This document shows, in pieces, positions 9,925 through 17,581 of a stretch of DNA of 64,000 bases. The notes beneath the pieces are model-generated. The model was not told the origin of the DNA and ran no database searches. It saw nothing but the letters and a program-made list of their open reading frames with translations. Within the stretch, counting starts at the first letter, position 1. Every line of letters starts with the position of its first letter. The translations under genes were made by a program, and so were the position numbers. This stretch comes from Pseudomonas paracarnis. Lineage in GTDB: Bacteria > Pseudomonadota > Gammaproteobacteria > Pseudomonadales > Pseudomonadaceae. Location: NCBI RefSeq assembly GCF_904063055.1, contig NZ_CAJFCN010000003.1, positions 186,001 through 250,000 on the forward strand, read 5' to 3'.

Positions 9925-10998
9925 TTATTCACTGGACGGGAGCGGCCTTTTGTGGGACTGGGTTTCGCGCTCAAGTAACTGGCGCTTGCGCTCTACGCCC
10001 CAGCGGTAGCCCGACAGCTCGCCATTGCTGCGCACCACGCGATGACAGGGAATCGCCACCGCCAGGTGGTTGGCACCACACGCCTGGGCCACGGCGCGAA
10101 AGGAGGAGGGTGCGCCGATACGCTCGGCAATCTGCGCATAGCTGGCGGTGCTGCCCGCAGGGATTTCGCGCAACGCCTGCCACACCCGCTCCTGAAAGGC
10201 CGTGCCGCGCAGGTCCAAGGGCAAATCCAGGCCCACGGCAGGGGCCTCGACAAAGCCAACGACCTGGGCCACCAGTTGTTCGAACCCCTGATCCGCGCCG
10301 ATCAACTCAGCCTTGGGAAACTGGTCTTGCAGGTCGCGCACCAGTTTGTCCGGATCATCACCCAATAAAATCGCACACACGCCACGTTGGCTTTGCGCCA
10401 CCAGAATCGCCCCCAGCGAGCACTGGCCAACGGCAAAGCGGATGGTGTTATTGGCGCCGCCGCCTTTGTAATCTCGCGGTTTCATGCCGAGCACCTGGTC
10501 GGCGGCTTCATAAAAGCGGCTATTGGAATTAAAGCCCGCGTCGTACAGGGTGTCTGTCACCGAATGCTGGCCCTTGAGGCCGTCGCGCACTCTGCGCGAA
10601 CGCAGGGCGCTGGCGTAACCCTTGGGGGTCAACCCGGTGTTGGCTTTGAATACGCGGTGAAAGTGAAACGGACTCAGCCCGGCGGATCGGGCGAGCGCGT
10701 CCAGGCTAGGCGGGGTTTCGGCTTGTTCGATTTGCCGGCAGGCTTCGGCCACCAATTGCCCATGGTGAGCGGCCAACTGGGTCTGGTCGCCGGCAGCGCG
10801 TTTACTGGGACGATAGCCGGCGGCTTCGGCCTGCGCCGGCGTGTCGAAAAACTCGACATTCTCCGGGCGCGGCAAACGCGAAGCGCTGCTGGGGCGGCAA
10901 TACACGCCGGTGGTTTTCACGCCGTAGACAAACAAGGCGTCAGCCTTGGCATCACGGGCAATAATGGCAGCCCAGCGCGGATCGTGTTCGTTGTTCAT
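9925..10998 (-). CDS. ada: Ada-type O6-methylguanine-DNA methyltransferase/regulator with degenerate zinc site
   Basis: A 357-residue protein with the full Ada architecture: N-terminal Ada domain (1-75), AraC-type helix-turn-helix (about 85-185), and C-terminal methyltransferase with P-C-H-R-V-V and acceptor Cys318. In E. coli Ada the N-domain zinc is held by Cys38, 42, 69 and 72. Here the same spacing gives Cys34, Ser38, Ser65 and Ala68, so only the methyl-acceptor cysteine remains. The frame is intact and the domain otherwise well kept (F-V-Y-G-V-K-T-T-G-V-Y-C). Guanine repair should persist; the methylphosphotriester switch probably not. The ATG at 10998 is preferred to a GTG at 11007. Last gene of a likely operon 75 bp after alkB. 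Confidence 0.9.
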   Translation of the reverse strand: MNNEHDPRWAAIIARDAKADALFVYGVKTTGVYCRPSSASRLPRPENVEFFDTPAQAEAAGYRPSKRAAGDQTQLAAHHGQLVAEACRQIEQAETPPSLDALARSAGLSPFHFHRVFKANTGLTPKGYASALRSRRVRDGLKGQHSVTDTLYDAGFNSNSRFYEAADQVLGMKPRDYKGGGANNTIRFAVGQCSLGAILVAQSQRGVCAILLGDDPDKLVRDLQDQFPKAELIGADQGFEQLVAQVVGFVEAPAVGLDLPLDLRGTAFQERVWQALREIPAGSTASYAQIAERIGAPSSFRAVAQACGANHLAVAIPCHRVVRSNGELSGYRWGVERKRQLLERETQSHKRPLPSSE

Positions 10999-11073
10999 GG
11001 CCTGCACTCTTGACGGTTCAGTAGCAGATTAAGCCTGCCGCTCGTCATCGACACTCCGAAGCTTGCGGTCAAA

Positions 11074-11739
11074 TTAGCCCGCGGTGCGAAAGGTCAGGTT
11101 GATGCGCTGCGGGCCCATGATCGAATGCAGGCCGTCTTTGATCGGCATCACGCCATGAAAGCGCAGGCGATCAACGCCGCCCCACACGACCACATCACCA
11201 TGAAACAGCGAGACCTTTTGGGTTTTGTCGCTGCGCGCATGCCCACCGAACAGGAAAATCGCCGGCAGCCCCAGGGACACCGAGACCACGGGCGCGCTGT
11301 AGTTGCGCTCGTTCTTGTCCTGGTGCAGGGACATCTTCGCCCCCGGTACGTAACGGTTGATCAGGCAGGCATCGGGTTGAAAACCGCCAAAGCCGGCCTC
11401 GGTAGCCGCAGCCACCGCCAGTTGGCGCAATGTGTCGGGCATGACGGGCCAGGGTTGCTGGCTGCGCGGGTCGAATGGGCTATAGCGATAGCCACGGGCG
11501 TCGGTGGTCCAGCCCAGCTCGCCGCAACTGCTCAGCGCCGCCGACATGGTAAAGCCGCCGGGGGTGACCATCTGCCGAAACGGTGATTGAGCCAGGACAC
11601 GCCGCAGTTCAGGCAATAACCGCTCGATCCAGGGCAAGGCATAGCCCCTCAGTACATACGACTCTTCGCCAATTTGCTCGCGCCCGGCAGGCTGTTGCAG
11701 GGCCTCATCGGCAAACAAATCGGCGGTAGGGCCTGGCAT
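11074..11739 (-). CDS. alkB: AlkB-type DNA oxidative demethylase
   Basis: A 221-residue Fe(II)/2-oxoglutarate dioxygenase that removes methyl groups from 1-methyladenine and 3-methylcytosine. The iron triad is seen as H-Q-D in S-L-H-Q-D-K-N-E and a distal His in L-R-F-H-G-V; the 2-oxoglutarate-binding arginines lie in R-I-N-L-T-F-R near the C-terminus. It starts 3 nt after the stop of the 55-residue gene and is followed by ada, the classic adaptive-response partner. Confidence 0.92.
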   Translation of the reverse strand: MPGPTADLFADEALQQPAGREQIGEESYVLRGYALPWIERLLPELRRVLAQSPFRQMVTPGGFTMSAALSSCGELGWTTDARGYRYSPFDPRSQQPWPVMPDTLRQLAVAAATEAGFGGFQPDACLINRYVPGAKMSLHQDKNERNYSAPVVSVSLGLPAIFLFGGHARSDKTQKVSLFHGDVVVWGGVDRLRFHGVMPIKDGLHSIMGPQRINLTFRTAG

Positions 11740-11742
11740 GGC

Positions 11743-11910
11743 TTACAGCGCCTTGCTCACGTTGATGTCGGTGATTTCGTCGCTGGCATCATGAATTTTT
11801 GCCAAGGCTTGCTTGGCTTCTTCGACGCTGTTGTTTTGCAACTGGGCAAATTCAAAGCGGCGTTCGCCGTTGAGCTTGTACTTGATGACGTATTTGGTTG
11901 TGGTGGTCAC
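11743..11910 (-). CDS. 55-aa hypothetical protein in the alkB-ada operon
   Basis: A short gene starting with GTG at 11910 and ending TAA at 11743, giving 55 residues that begin V-T-T-T-T-K-Y-V-I-K-Y and end V-S-K-A-L. AGGA lies 9 nt before the start. The sequence is basic in the first half, acidic in the second, with no Cys and no membrane segment. Its stop is 3 nt before the alkB ATG, which suggests co-translation with alkB. Function unknown; the family is not recognised. Confidence 0.6.
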   Translation of the reverse strand: MTTTTKYVIKYKLNGERRFEFAQLQNNSVEEAKQALAKIHDASDEITDINVSKAL

Positions 11911-11936
11911 AGCTTTTTTCCTGTCAGGTGTTCGGG

Positions 11937-12239
11937 TCAGCTCAGCTTGCTGCTGGTACGACGAACGATACGAATCTTGTGGGACAACACAGGCTTGCGG
12001 GTCACGCTGATGGCGCGACGGGTCACCACATCCAGGGTGATGTTCCAGAAGCCGGTGCTGGGCGCGGTGATCTTGGCCGGGAATTTATCAAATGCGCCGC
12101 CGTGGTAGGTATGGCGGCCGCCATTTTTGAAGCTGCGAAAGTTCGCATCGCTCATCAGGCGAATATTGCAGGTCTGCGAGCATTCGATGACGACAATGTC
12201 TCCCTCGTTGAGGTGCTCACGCTGGTGGATGAATTTCAT
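11937..12239 (-). CDS. DUF1883 domain protein
   Basis: A 100-residue basic protein. The N-terminal part, M-K-F-I-H-Q-R-E-H-L-N-E-G-D-I-V-V-I-E-C-S, through a His/Gly-rich centre (G-G-R-H-T-Y-H-G-G) to W-N-I-T-L-D is the DUF1883 pattern, a beta-rich fold of unknown role. It is 26 bp upstream of the 55-residue gene, so it is probably the first gene of the alkB-ada transcript. AGAC/GGAG sequence precedes the ATG. Confidence 0.75.
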   Translation of the reverse strand: MKFIHQREHLNEGDIVVIECSQTCNIRLMSDANFRSFKNGGRHTYHGGAFDKFPAKITAPSTGFWNITLDVVTRRAISVTRKPVLSHKIRIVRRTSSKLS

Positions 12240-12451
12240 GGGGTGTCTCCAGAAGGGCTTTTTCTGAAAAATCAGAACGATACGTAGGTTAAGATGGAGT
12301 TTATCAGCCCCAGCGCGTTTATTATCGGGCCGTCGTCGACGACTTCGACAATTTAAAACAGTTATTTACCGAGTTATCACAGATAAATCCTACGTTGGTG
12401 GGAGAAAATTACCATCCCCGCTGTCGTAGGGTCTTTATCGGAGGTTTTTGT

Positions 12452-12802
12452 ATGAAGTGGAGTGTGTTGGTGCTGGCCTTGGCAATAGGTGGGTGTGCTT
12501 CGGTTGCAGATATCAAGCAGACCCCGCCAACATTGGTGGTCATCTCAGGGAAGAAGCCGCAGGAATATGCGGCGTGCGTGGTGCGCAAATTGGAGGCGAC
12601 CCGTCGGCCGCCGCAGATCGAGCCCCATAAAGACGGCATTCAGGTGATCGTGCCGCAGAAGTTCTCGGCAGACCCGTCGGCGATCTTTGAAATTGAAGAC
12701 CGCTCCAGCGGTAGCAGCATCAAGCTTTATGAAAGCATGTCCAATGTGCCCATCCGTCCGGGCGACGTGAAGAAGGCAGGGGAAGAGTGCATTTCCGGTT
12801 GA
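12452..12802 (+). CDS. Small putative lipoprotein, 116 aa
   Basis: A 116-residue protein with a lipoprotein signal (M-K-W-S-V-L-V-L-A-L-A-I-G-G-C), Cys15 being the predicted lipidation site. The mature part is polar, with two more Cys that could pair. The start is fixed by GGAGG 7 nt upstream. No family recognised; an envelope location is inferred. The gene ends in a strong terminator at 12895. Confidence 0.72.
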   Translation: MKWSVLVLALAIGGCASVADIKQTPPTLVVISGKKPQEYAACVVRKLEATRRPPQIEPHKDGIQVIVPQKFSADPSAIFEIEDRSSGSSIKLYESMSNVPIRPGDVKKAGEECISG

Positions 12803-12894
12803 GCCACAGGCCCACCCCTCAAACCCGATAAAAAAAGCCATCACCCTGCAGGGACGGCCTGCATCCGTTAAACTGTCGGGCATTCACTACAAAG

Positions 12895-12933
12895 ATGCCG
12901 CTCAAACCCTGGGTTTGAGCGGCATTTGTTTTT
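12895..12933 (+). terminator. Strong rho-independent terminator abutting the next gene
   Basis: ATGCCGCTCAAACCC (12895-12909) pairs perfectly with GGGTTTGAGCGGCAT (12911-12925), followed by TTGTTTTTC. It ends only about 14-20 nt before the start of the gene at 12947, whose ribosome-binding site is GGAAG at 12936-12940. It would stop readthrough from the lipoprotein gene. Confidence 0.8.
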
Positions 12934-12946
12934 CTGGAAGCCCGTT

Positions 12947-13177
12947 ATGAAACGAGAACACGTCAAAGCCCGCCATGCCGAAGGGCAGATCTCGGCCACC
13001 CATGTCATCCAGAACCCCGCCGATCTGGGCGAGTGGATCGTGTTTTTCAAGAAGAGCGGCGGGCGCAGCTACTTCCTGGTGGACGAACAGGATGAGGTCG
13101 AATCATTTGCTCGCCTGGATGACTTGATCGAAACCCTGCGTGGCCTGGGGATCAAGTTCGCTGAAGTGCACCTGTAG
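12947..13177 (+). CDS. 76-aa hypothetical protein
   Basis: A 76-residue soluble protein beginning M-K-R-E-H-V-K-A-R-H, basic at the N-terminus and acidic toward the C-terminus (D-E-Q-D-E-V-E-S-F). The ATG at 12947 has GGAAG 6 nt upstream; the frame reaches back to 12926 only through terminator DNA. No domain recognised. It stops 5 bp before the convergent lipoprotein gene. Confidence 0.62.
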   Translation: MKREHVKARHAEGQISATHVIQNPADLGEWIVFFKKSGGRSYFLVDEQDEVESFARLDDLIETLRGLGIKFAEVHL

Positions 13178-13182
13178 CAGCG

Positions 13183-13464
13183 TTACTTGCAGACCACCAC
13201 CACGCTACGGCCTTTGAAGTTGCCCACGTCCTGGCCCAGGGTCTTGTCGCTTTCCTTGAGTGCCGGCGTGCCATTGGTGCCAACGATGCGGTAACCGGTG
13301 CCGGCGCAGGATGCGTCCGCCTTTTCGTAGCAACTGGCCCATGAATTGGCCTCACCCGAGCAGTCGATGGTCAAACCTTGTTCACCATTTTTCAGCAAGG
13401 TGTCGGAAGCGGTGGTGCAGCCGGCGAGTGCCAGTACTGCGGTCAGTGCCAGGATTTTTTTCAT
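13183..13464 (-). CDS. Small putative lipoprotein, 93 aa
   Basis: A 93-residue lipoprotein: M-K-K-I-L-A-L-T-A-V-L-A-L-A-G-C gives a short signal with lipidation at Cys16. The mature region has four Cys (in D-C-S, S-C-Y, S-C-A and the C-terminal V-C-K), which suggests two disulfide bonds in the periplasm. It resembles the many small Pseudomonas outer-membrane lipoproteins; no function can be assigned. Confidence 0.75.
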   Translation of the reverse strand: MKKILALTAVLALAGCTTASDTLLKNGEQGLTIDCSGEANSWASCYEKADASCAGTGYRIVGTNGTPALKESDKTLGQDVGNFKGRSVVVVCK

Positions 13465-13561
13465 AAAGGTTCGTCATCGAGGGTATTGGAAGGGCGCGCT
13501 GACACTGTCGTGGCGTTGTTGAAGGTTATAGCGAACTGCCATCTAGGTACAGACAAACAAA

Positions 13562-13584
13562 AAAGCCCCGCTTAACGGGGCTTT
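13562..13584. terminator. Bidirectional terminator hairpin
   Basis: AAAGCCCCG (13562-13570) and CGGGGCTTT (13576-13584) form a 9-bp stem with a 5-nt loop, preceded by a run of A. It serves the leftward 61-residue gene (stop at 13604). Confidence 0.75.
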
Positions 13585-13603
13585 AAAAGCGGTGCAACGA
13601 GGC

Positions 13604-13789
13604 TTACTTGGTTTTCGGCCGCTTGCTCGATGCATGGCCTGCCTCATCTACAAACACTTCGGCGACGGCGATCGCCATGCTTTCGGTCTCGAATACGCCG
13701 GCAACGCTGTCACCGTGAAAATTGATCAAGTGCCAGCCGTCCGCTCGCTTCGTGATCAGGTAGCCGTTTACACCTTTGGGTTCTGACAT
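13604..13789 (-). CDS. 61-aa hypothetical protein
   Basis: A 61-residue protein beginning M-S-E-P-K-G-V-N-G-Y-L-I and ending in a basic tail K-R-P-K-T-K. It looks like a small alpha/beta fold with an Ala-rich helix in the second half. The open frame extends upstream to 13921, but the extra 44 residues are Arg/Pro-rich and unlike the rest, so the ATG at 13789 is preferred despite a weak ribosome-binding site. Function unknown. Confidence 0.55.
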   Translation of the reverse strand: MSEPKGVNGYLITKRADGWHLINFHGDSVAGVFETESMAIAVAEVFVDEAGHASSKRPKTK

Positions 13790-14100
13790 CTGTTGGCAAT
13801 CTCGTGGTCTTGGTTCAAGGCGCCCATGATAGCGCCAAATGCCGGGGCGGGGCGCAAGTTGTTGCGGGTCAGTGCCAGGGGCGCCAAAGCGTGCTAAAAC
13901 CAATGCAGCCCTTCTAAACAAGGGGCCAAGTCGGATTCTGGCCGACCGTTGGTGATGCGCTATGCAGCATCAGCGGAACTTACGCCGACATTTTTTCTCT
14001 ATGATGACATTGCAACGCCAGCAGGACCCCATTGTAAGGTGACTGCGGCCTGATTAGACTGCGCCGAATTCCGTACGCACAGCCCTTTGTAAGGACTCAT
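13790..14100. other. Intergenic region between divergent genes
   Basis: This 311-bp gap holds the promoters of the leftward 61-residue gene and of galU. The galU ribosome-binding site AAGGA is at 14091-14095. An imperfect hairpin (GATGC...GCATC) lies near 13953-13971. I see no further gene. Confidence 0.5.
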
Positions 14101-14940
14101 ATGATCAAGAAATGCTTGTTCCCAGCAGCCGGTTACGGCACTCGCTTCTTGCCAGCGACCAAAGCCATGCCCAAAGAAATGCTGCCAGTGGTGAACAAGC
14201 CACTGATTCAGTACGGTGTGGAAGAGGCACTGGATGCCGGTTTGAACGAGATCTCCATCGTCACGGGTCGTGGTAAGCGCGCGCTGGAAGACCACTTCGA
14301 CATCAGCTATGAGCTGGAAAACCAGATCAAGGGCACCGACAAGGAAAAATACCTGGTCGGTATCCGTAAACTGCTCGACGAGTGCTCGTTCTCCTACACC
14401 CGTCAGACTCAGATGAAAGGCCTCGGCCACGCCATCCTCACCGGCCGCCCGCTGATCGGTGATGAACCCTTCGCCGTGGTCCTGGCGGACGACCTGTGCG
14501 TCAACCTGGAAGGCGACGGTGTGCTGACCCAGATGGTCAAGCTCTACCAGAAATACCGTTGCACCATCGTTGCGGTAATGGAAGTCAACCCGACCGAAAC
14601 CAATAAGTACGGTGTTATCGCCGGCGACGATATTGGCGATGGCCTGATCCGCGTACGCGACATGGTCGAGAAACCAGCACCGGAAGACGCGCCATCGAAC
14701 CTGGCGATTATCGGTCGTTACATACTCACGCCGGACATCTTCAAGCTGATCGAAGAAACCGAGCCAGGCAAGGGCGGCGAGATCCAGATCACCGACGCTC
14801 TGCTCAAGCAAGCCAAAGACGGCTGCGTGATTGCCTACAAGTTCAAGGGCCAGCGTTTCGACTGCGGCGGCGCTGAGGGCTACATCGAAGCGACCAACTT
14901 CTGCTACGAGCATTTCTACAAGACGGGCAAGGCTTACTGA
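14101..14940 (+). CDS. galU: UTP-glucose-1-phosphate uridylyltransferase GalU
   Basis: A 279-residue nucleotidyltransferase that makes UDP-glucose from UTP and glucose 1-phosphate, feeding LPS core, exopolysaccharide and trehalose or cyclic-glucan synthesis. The N-terminal nucleotide-binding signature is P-A-A-G-Y-G-T-R-F-L-P-A-T-K-A-M-P-K-E-M-L-P. The catalytic metal Asp is in L-A-D-D-L, and E-K-P precedes the sugar-binding region. Length fits GalU. AAGGA lies 5 nt before the ATG and a UUCG-loop terminator follows. Confidence 0.95.
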   Translation: MIKKCLFPAAGYGTRFLPATKAMPKEMLPVVNKPLIQYGVEEALDAGLNEISIVTGRGKRALEDHFDISYELENQIKGTDKEKYLVGIRKLLDECSFSYTRQTQMKGLGHAILTGRPLIGDEPFAVVLADDLCVNLEGDGVLTQMVKLYQKYRCTIVAVMEVNPTETNKYGVIAGDDIGDGLIRVRDMVEKPAPEDAPSNLAIIGRYILTPDIFKLIEETEPGKGGEIQITDALLKQAKDGCVIAYKFKGQRFDCGGAEGYIEATNFCYEHFYKTGKAY

Positions 14941-14967
14941 TTCACGCTTGCCGGTACGTTTTAAGCG

Positions 14968-14998
14968 AAAGCCACCTTCGGGTGGCTTTTTCGTTTTT
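14968..14998 (+). terminator. Rho-independent terminator of galU
   Basis: AAAGCCACC (14968-14976) pairs with GGTGGCTTT (14981-14989) around a stable TTCG tetraloop, followed by T-rich sequence to 14999. Confidence 0.88.
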
Positions 14999-15045
14999 TA
15001 GCCCCATGTAAGTCGGTATGCTGGTGTCCTGCCGAGGAGAGTGAA

Positions 15046-16404
15046 ATGGCCTACGATTTTGACCTGTATGTAATTGGCGCCGGTTCCGGCGGTGTTCGCG
15101 CGGCGCGCTTTGCCGCAGGCTTTGGCGCCAAGGTGGCGGTGGCCGAGAGCCGCTACCTGGGTGGCACCTGTGTGAACGTCGGCTGCGTGCCAAAGAAGCT
15201 GTTGGTGTACGGCGCGCATTTTGCCGAAGACTTTGAACAGGCCAGCGGCTTTGGCTGGTCCCTGGGTGAGGCGAACTTTGATTGGGCGACCCTGATCGCC
15301 AACAAGGATCGTGAGATCAACCGCCTCAACGGTATCTATCGCAACCTGTTGGTCAACAGCGGCGTGACCCTGCATGAAGGGCATGCACGCCTGGTCGATG
15401 CCCATCAGGTGGAGATCAACGGTGAGCGCTTCACTGCCAAGCACATCCTGATTGCCACCGGCGGCTGGCCGCAGATCCCTGAGATTCCAGGGCGCGAGCA
15501 CGCCATTGGTTCCAATGAGGCATTCTTTCTTAAAGAGCTGCCCAAGCGCGTGCTGGTAGTGGGTGGTGGTTATATCGCCGTTGAGTTCGCCGGCATCTTC
15601 CACGGCTTGGGCGCCCAAACGTCATTGCTGTATCGCGGCGATCTGTTCTTGCGCGGCTTTGACGGTTCGGTGCGCAAACACCTGCAAGAAGAGCTGACCA
15701 AGCGCGGCCTGGACTTGCAGTTCAATGCCGACATCGAGCGCATCGACAAGCAGGCCGACGGCAGCCTCAAGGCCACTTTGAAGGATGGCCGCGTGCTGGA
15801 AGCCGATTGCGTGTTCTACGCCACTGGCCGCCGTCCAATGCTGGATAACCTGGGCCTGGAAAATACCGGGGTCAAACTGGACGAGCGCGGTTTCGTCGCG
15901 GTGGATGATCTCTACCAGACCGTCGAGCCGTCGATCCTGGCGATTGGCGATGTGATTGGTCGTGTGCAGCTGACGCCGGTGGCCCTGGCTGAAGGCATGG
16001 CCGTGGCGCGGCGGTTGTTCAAGCCCGAGCAATACCGCCCGGTGGATTACGCCAATATCGCGACGGCGGTGTTCAGCCTGCCGAATATCGGCACAGTCGG
16101 CCTGACTGAAGAGGATGCACGCAAAAATGGCCACAACGTGCAGATCTTTGAAAGCCGGTTCCGGCCGATGAAGCTGACCCTGACCGATTGCCAGGAAAAG
16201 ACCCTGATGAAGCTGGTGGTCGACGCCGACACCGACAAAGTGTTGGGTTGCCACATGGTCGGCCCGGATGCGGGTGAGATCGTGCAAGGGCTGGCGATCG
16301 CGCTCAAGGCGGGCGCGACCAAGCAGCATTTCGATGAAACCATCGGCGTGCATCCTACGGCGGCGGAAGAATTCGTCACCATGCGCACGCCTGTGGCGCC
16401 CTGA
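15046..16404 (+). CDS. gor: Glutathione-disulfide reductase
   Basis: A 452-residue FAD- and NADPH-dependent reductase that keeps glutathione reduced. It has the FAD motif G-A-G-S-G-G near residue 11, the redox pair [13 protein letters not shown] (Cys42, Cys47), the NADPH motif [10 protein letters not shown], the second FAD motif A-I-G-D-V, and the C-terminal active-site G-V-H-P-T-A-A-E-E. Length is normal. GAGGAG lies just upstream of the ATG. Its neighbours include ahpCF, so peroxide and thiol defence genes are close together here. Confidence 0.93.
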   Translation: MAYDFDLYVIGAGSGGVRAARFAAGFGAKVAVAESRYLGGTCVNVGCVPKKLLVYGAHFAEDFEQASGFGWSLGEANFDWATLIANKDREINRLNGIYRNLLVNSGVTLHEGHARLVDAHQVEINGERFTAKHILIATGGWPQIPEIPGREHAIGSNEAFFLKELPKRVLVVGGGYIAVEFAGIFHGLGAQTSLLYRGDLFLRGFDGSVRKHLQEELTKRGLDLQFNADIERIDKQADGSLKATLKDGRVLEADCVFYATGRRPMLDNLGLENTGVKLDERGFVAVDDLYQTVEPSILAIGDVIGRVQLTPVALAEGMAVARRLFKPEQYRPVDYANIATAVFSLPNIGTVGLTEEDARKNGHNVQIFESRFRPMKLTLTDCQEKTLMKLVVDADTDKVLGCHMVGPDAGEIVQGLAIALKAGATKQHFDETIGVHPTAAEEFVTMRTPVAP

Positions 16405-17412
16405 TCAGCTTGGCTCTGCTGCCTCTGGCACCGTTGCAACGACGGTCGCCAGGCGCAGGGCTTCGATGCTTGCCTGGGCCTTGATCAGGTCCAGCTCAAG
16501 CGCCTTGTTGTGCTGCTGATATTCAAGCAGTGACGTTTGGCGCGATTGGCTGTCCAGCACGGCAACCCGTAGGCGCTCCTGGAGCAGGGTGCGCTCGCTG
16601 TCGATCTGGCTGAGCTGTTCCTTGAGTTTCAACTGTAGCGCCTGGTCCTGGCGAGCGTGCTCCTGCAGCGTATTCAATTCCTTGGCTGTCACTCGCTGCT
16701 CACTCAGCAGGCGCTCGTTGTCGCGATGCAGTTGGGTGATTTCGTCCTGGCGCACCAGAACGCTTTGCTGGGCCTGACGCAATTCGGCCTGTACCTGTTG
16801 CAACTGGCCCTCATGGCGACGCTGTTCCTGTTCACGCTGCTCCTTGATGGCAGTGCGGTAATGCTCAAGCGCATCGCGGGCGTGCAGGTGTTTTTCTTCC
16901 AGTGAGCGAATCTGCTCGTCTTTGTCGTTGAGCCTTAGCTCGTAGTCGCTGCACGCCTGGCTCAGCCCGGCGTTACGGGTTTGCTCGGTCTGCAGGCTGG
17001 TGCTGGCGGTTTGCAGCGCCGCGCTTTCTTCAGCGAGGGCAGCGGCCTGGATATCAAATTGCTGTTTGAGTTGGGTGTGCGCTTCTTCCAGGGTTTCTAC
17101 CTGGGCGAGCAGGGCGGCTTTTTGTTGCTCGAATTGCGCCAGGGCCAGGTCGATCGGCTCTTGGGCCTTCTCTTTCAGGCGTTGGGACAGGCGTGCGACC
17201 AGTTCACCAAGCTCATCGTCGATCGGCGCTTGGGTGATGGTCTGGCGCGTCTCACTTTCGTCCAGCTCTTTCAAATAGCGATGAATGGTGGTTTTCGAGC
17301 CGGTATTACCCATTTCGATACGCACCGCATCGATGCTGGGGTTTTCGCCACGGGCGAGGATCGCCAGGCGTGCCGTTTGCACTACTGCTTTGTTTATGCC
17401 GCCGCGAGCCAT
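16405..17412 (-). CDS. KfrA/TnpT-like DNA-binding coiled-coil protein
   Basis: A 335-residue protein. Residues 1-60 form a KfrA-type DNA-binding domain (A-R-G-G-I-N-K-A-V-V, then I-D-A-V-R-I-E-M-G-N-T-G-S-K-T-T-I-H-R-Y-L). The rest is one long Gln/Glu/Arg/Leu-rich coiled coil with heptad patterning to about residue 325. The same architecture belongs to TnpT, the cointegrate-resolution accessory protein of Tn4651-type transposons, which is encoded divergently from the tyrosine recombinase TnpS. Here too a tyrosine recombinase is divergent 169 bp away. It shares its last base region with the end of gor (convergent, adjacent stops). Confidence 0.75.
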   Translation of the reverse strand: MARGGINKAVVQTARLAILARGENPSIDAVRIEMGNTGSKTTIHRYLKELDESETRQTITQAPIDDELGELVARLSQRLKEKAQEPIDLALAQFEQQKAALLAQVETLEEAHTQLKQQFDIQAAALAEESAALQTASTSLQTEQTRNAGLSQACSDYELRLNDKDEQIRSLEEKHLHARDALEHYRTAIKEQREQEQRRHEGQLQQVQAELRQAQQSVLVRQDEITQLHRDNERLLSEQRVTAKELNTLQEHARQDQALQLKLKEQLSQIDSERTLLQERLRVAVLDSQSRQTSLLEYQQHNKALELDLIKAQASIEALRLATVVATVPEAAEPS

Positions 17413-17430
17413 GGGGTCTCCGTCGATTTA

Positions 17431-17464
17431 GTACTGTGGTACAGAGTATGTATGTACATACTGT
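17431..17464. promoter_or_regulatory. Candidate binding/recombination site between tnpT-like and tnpS-like genes
   Basis: The short intergenic region holds a 12-bp palindrome GTATGTACATAC (17450-17461), a GTAC-TGTG-GTAC dyad (17431-17442) and the direct repeat TACTGT at 17432 and 17459, 27 bp apart. In Tn4651 the resolution site and regulatory sites lie between tnpT and tnpS, so this is the natural place for a site bound by either protein. Assignment by position and symmetry only. Confidence 0.4.
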
Positions 17465-17581
17465 AACACGATTAAAAACTCGTTGAAATTCATGATTTAA
17501 GAGATGGGATATTGGCGTATTATCCCGTGTCATAAGCATTTTCATCAGCCATTCCCCCGTCAGCGGTACGAAAAGACGCCT

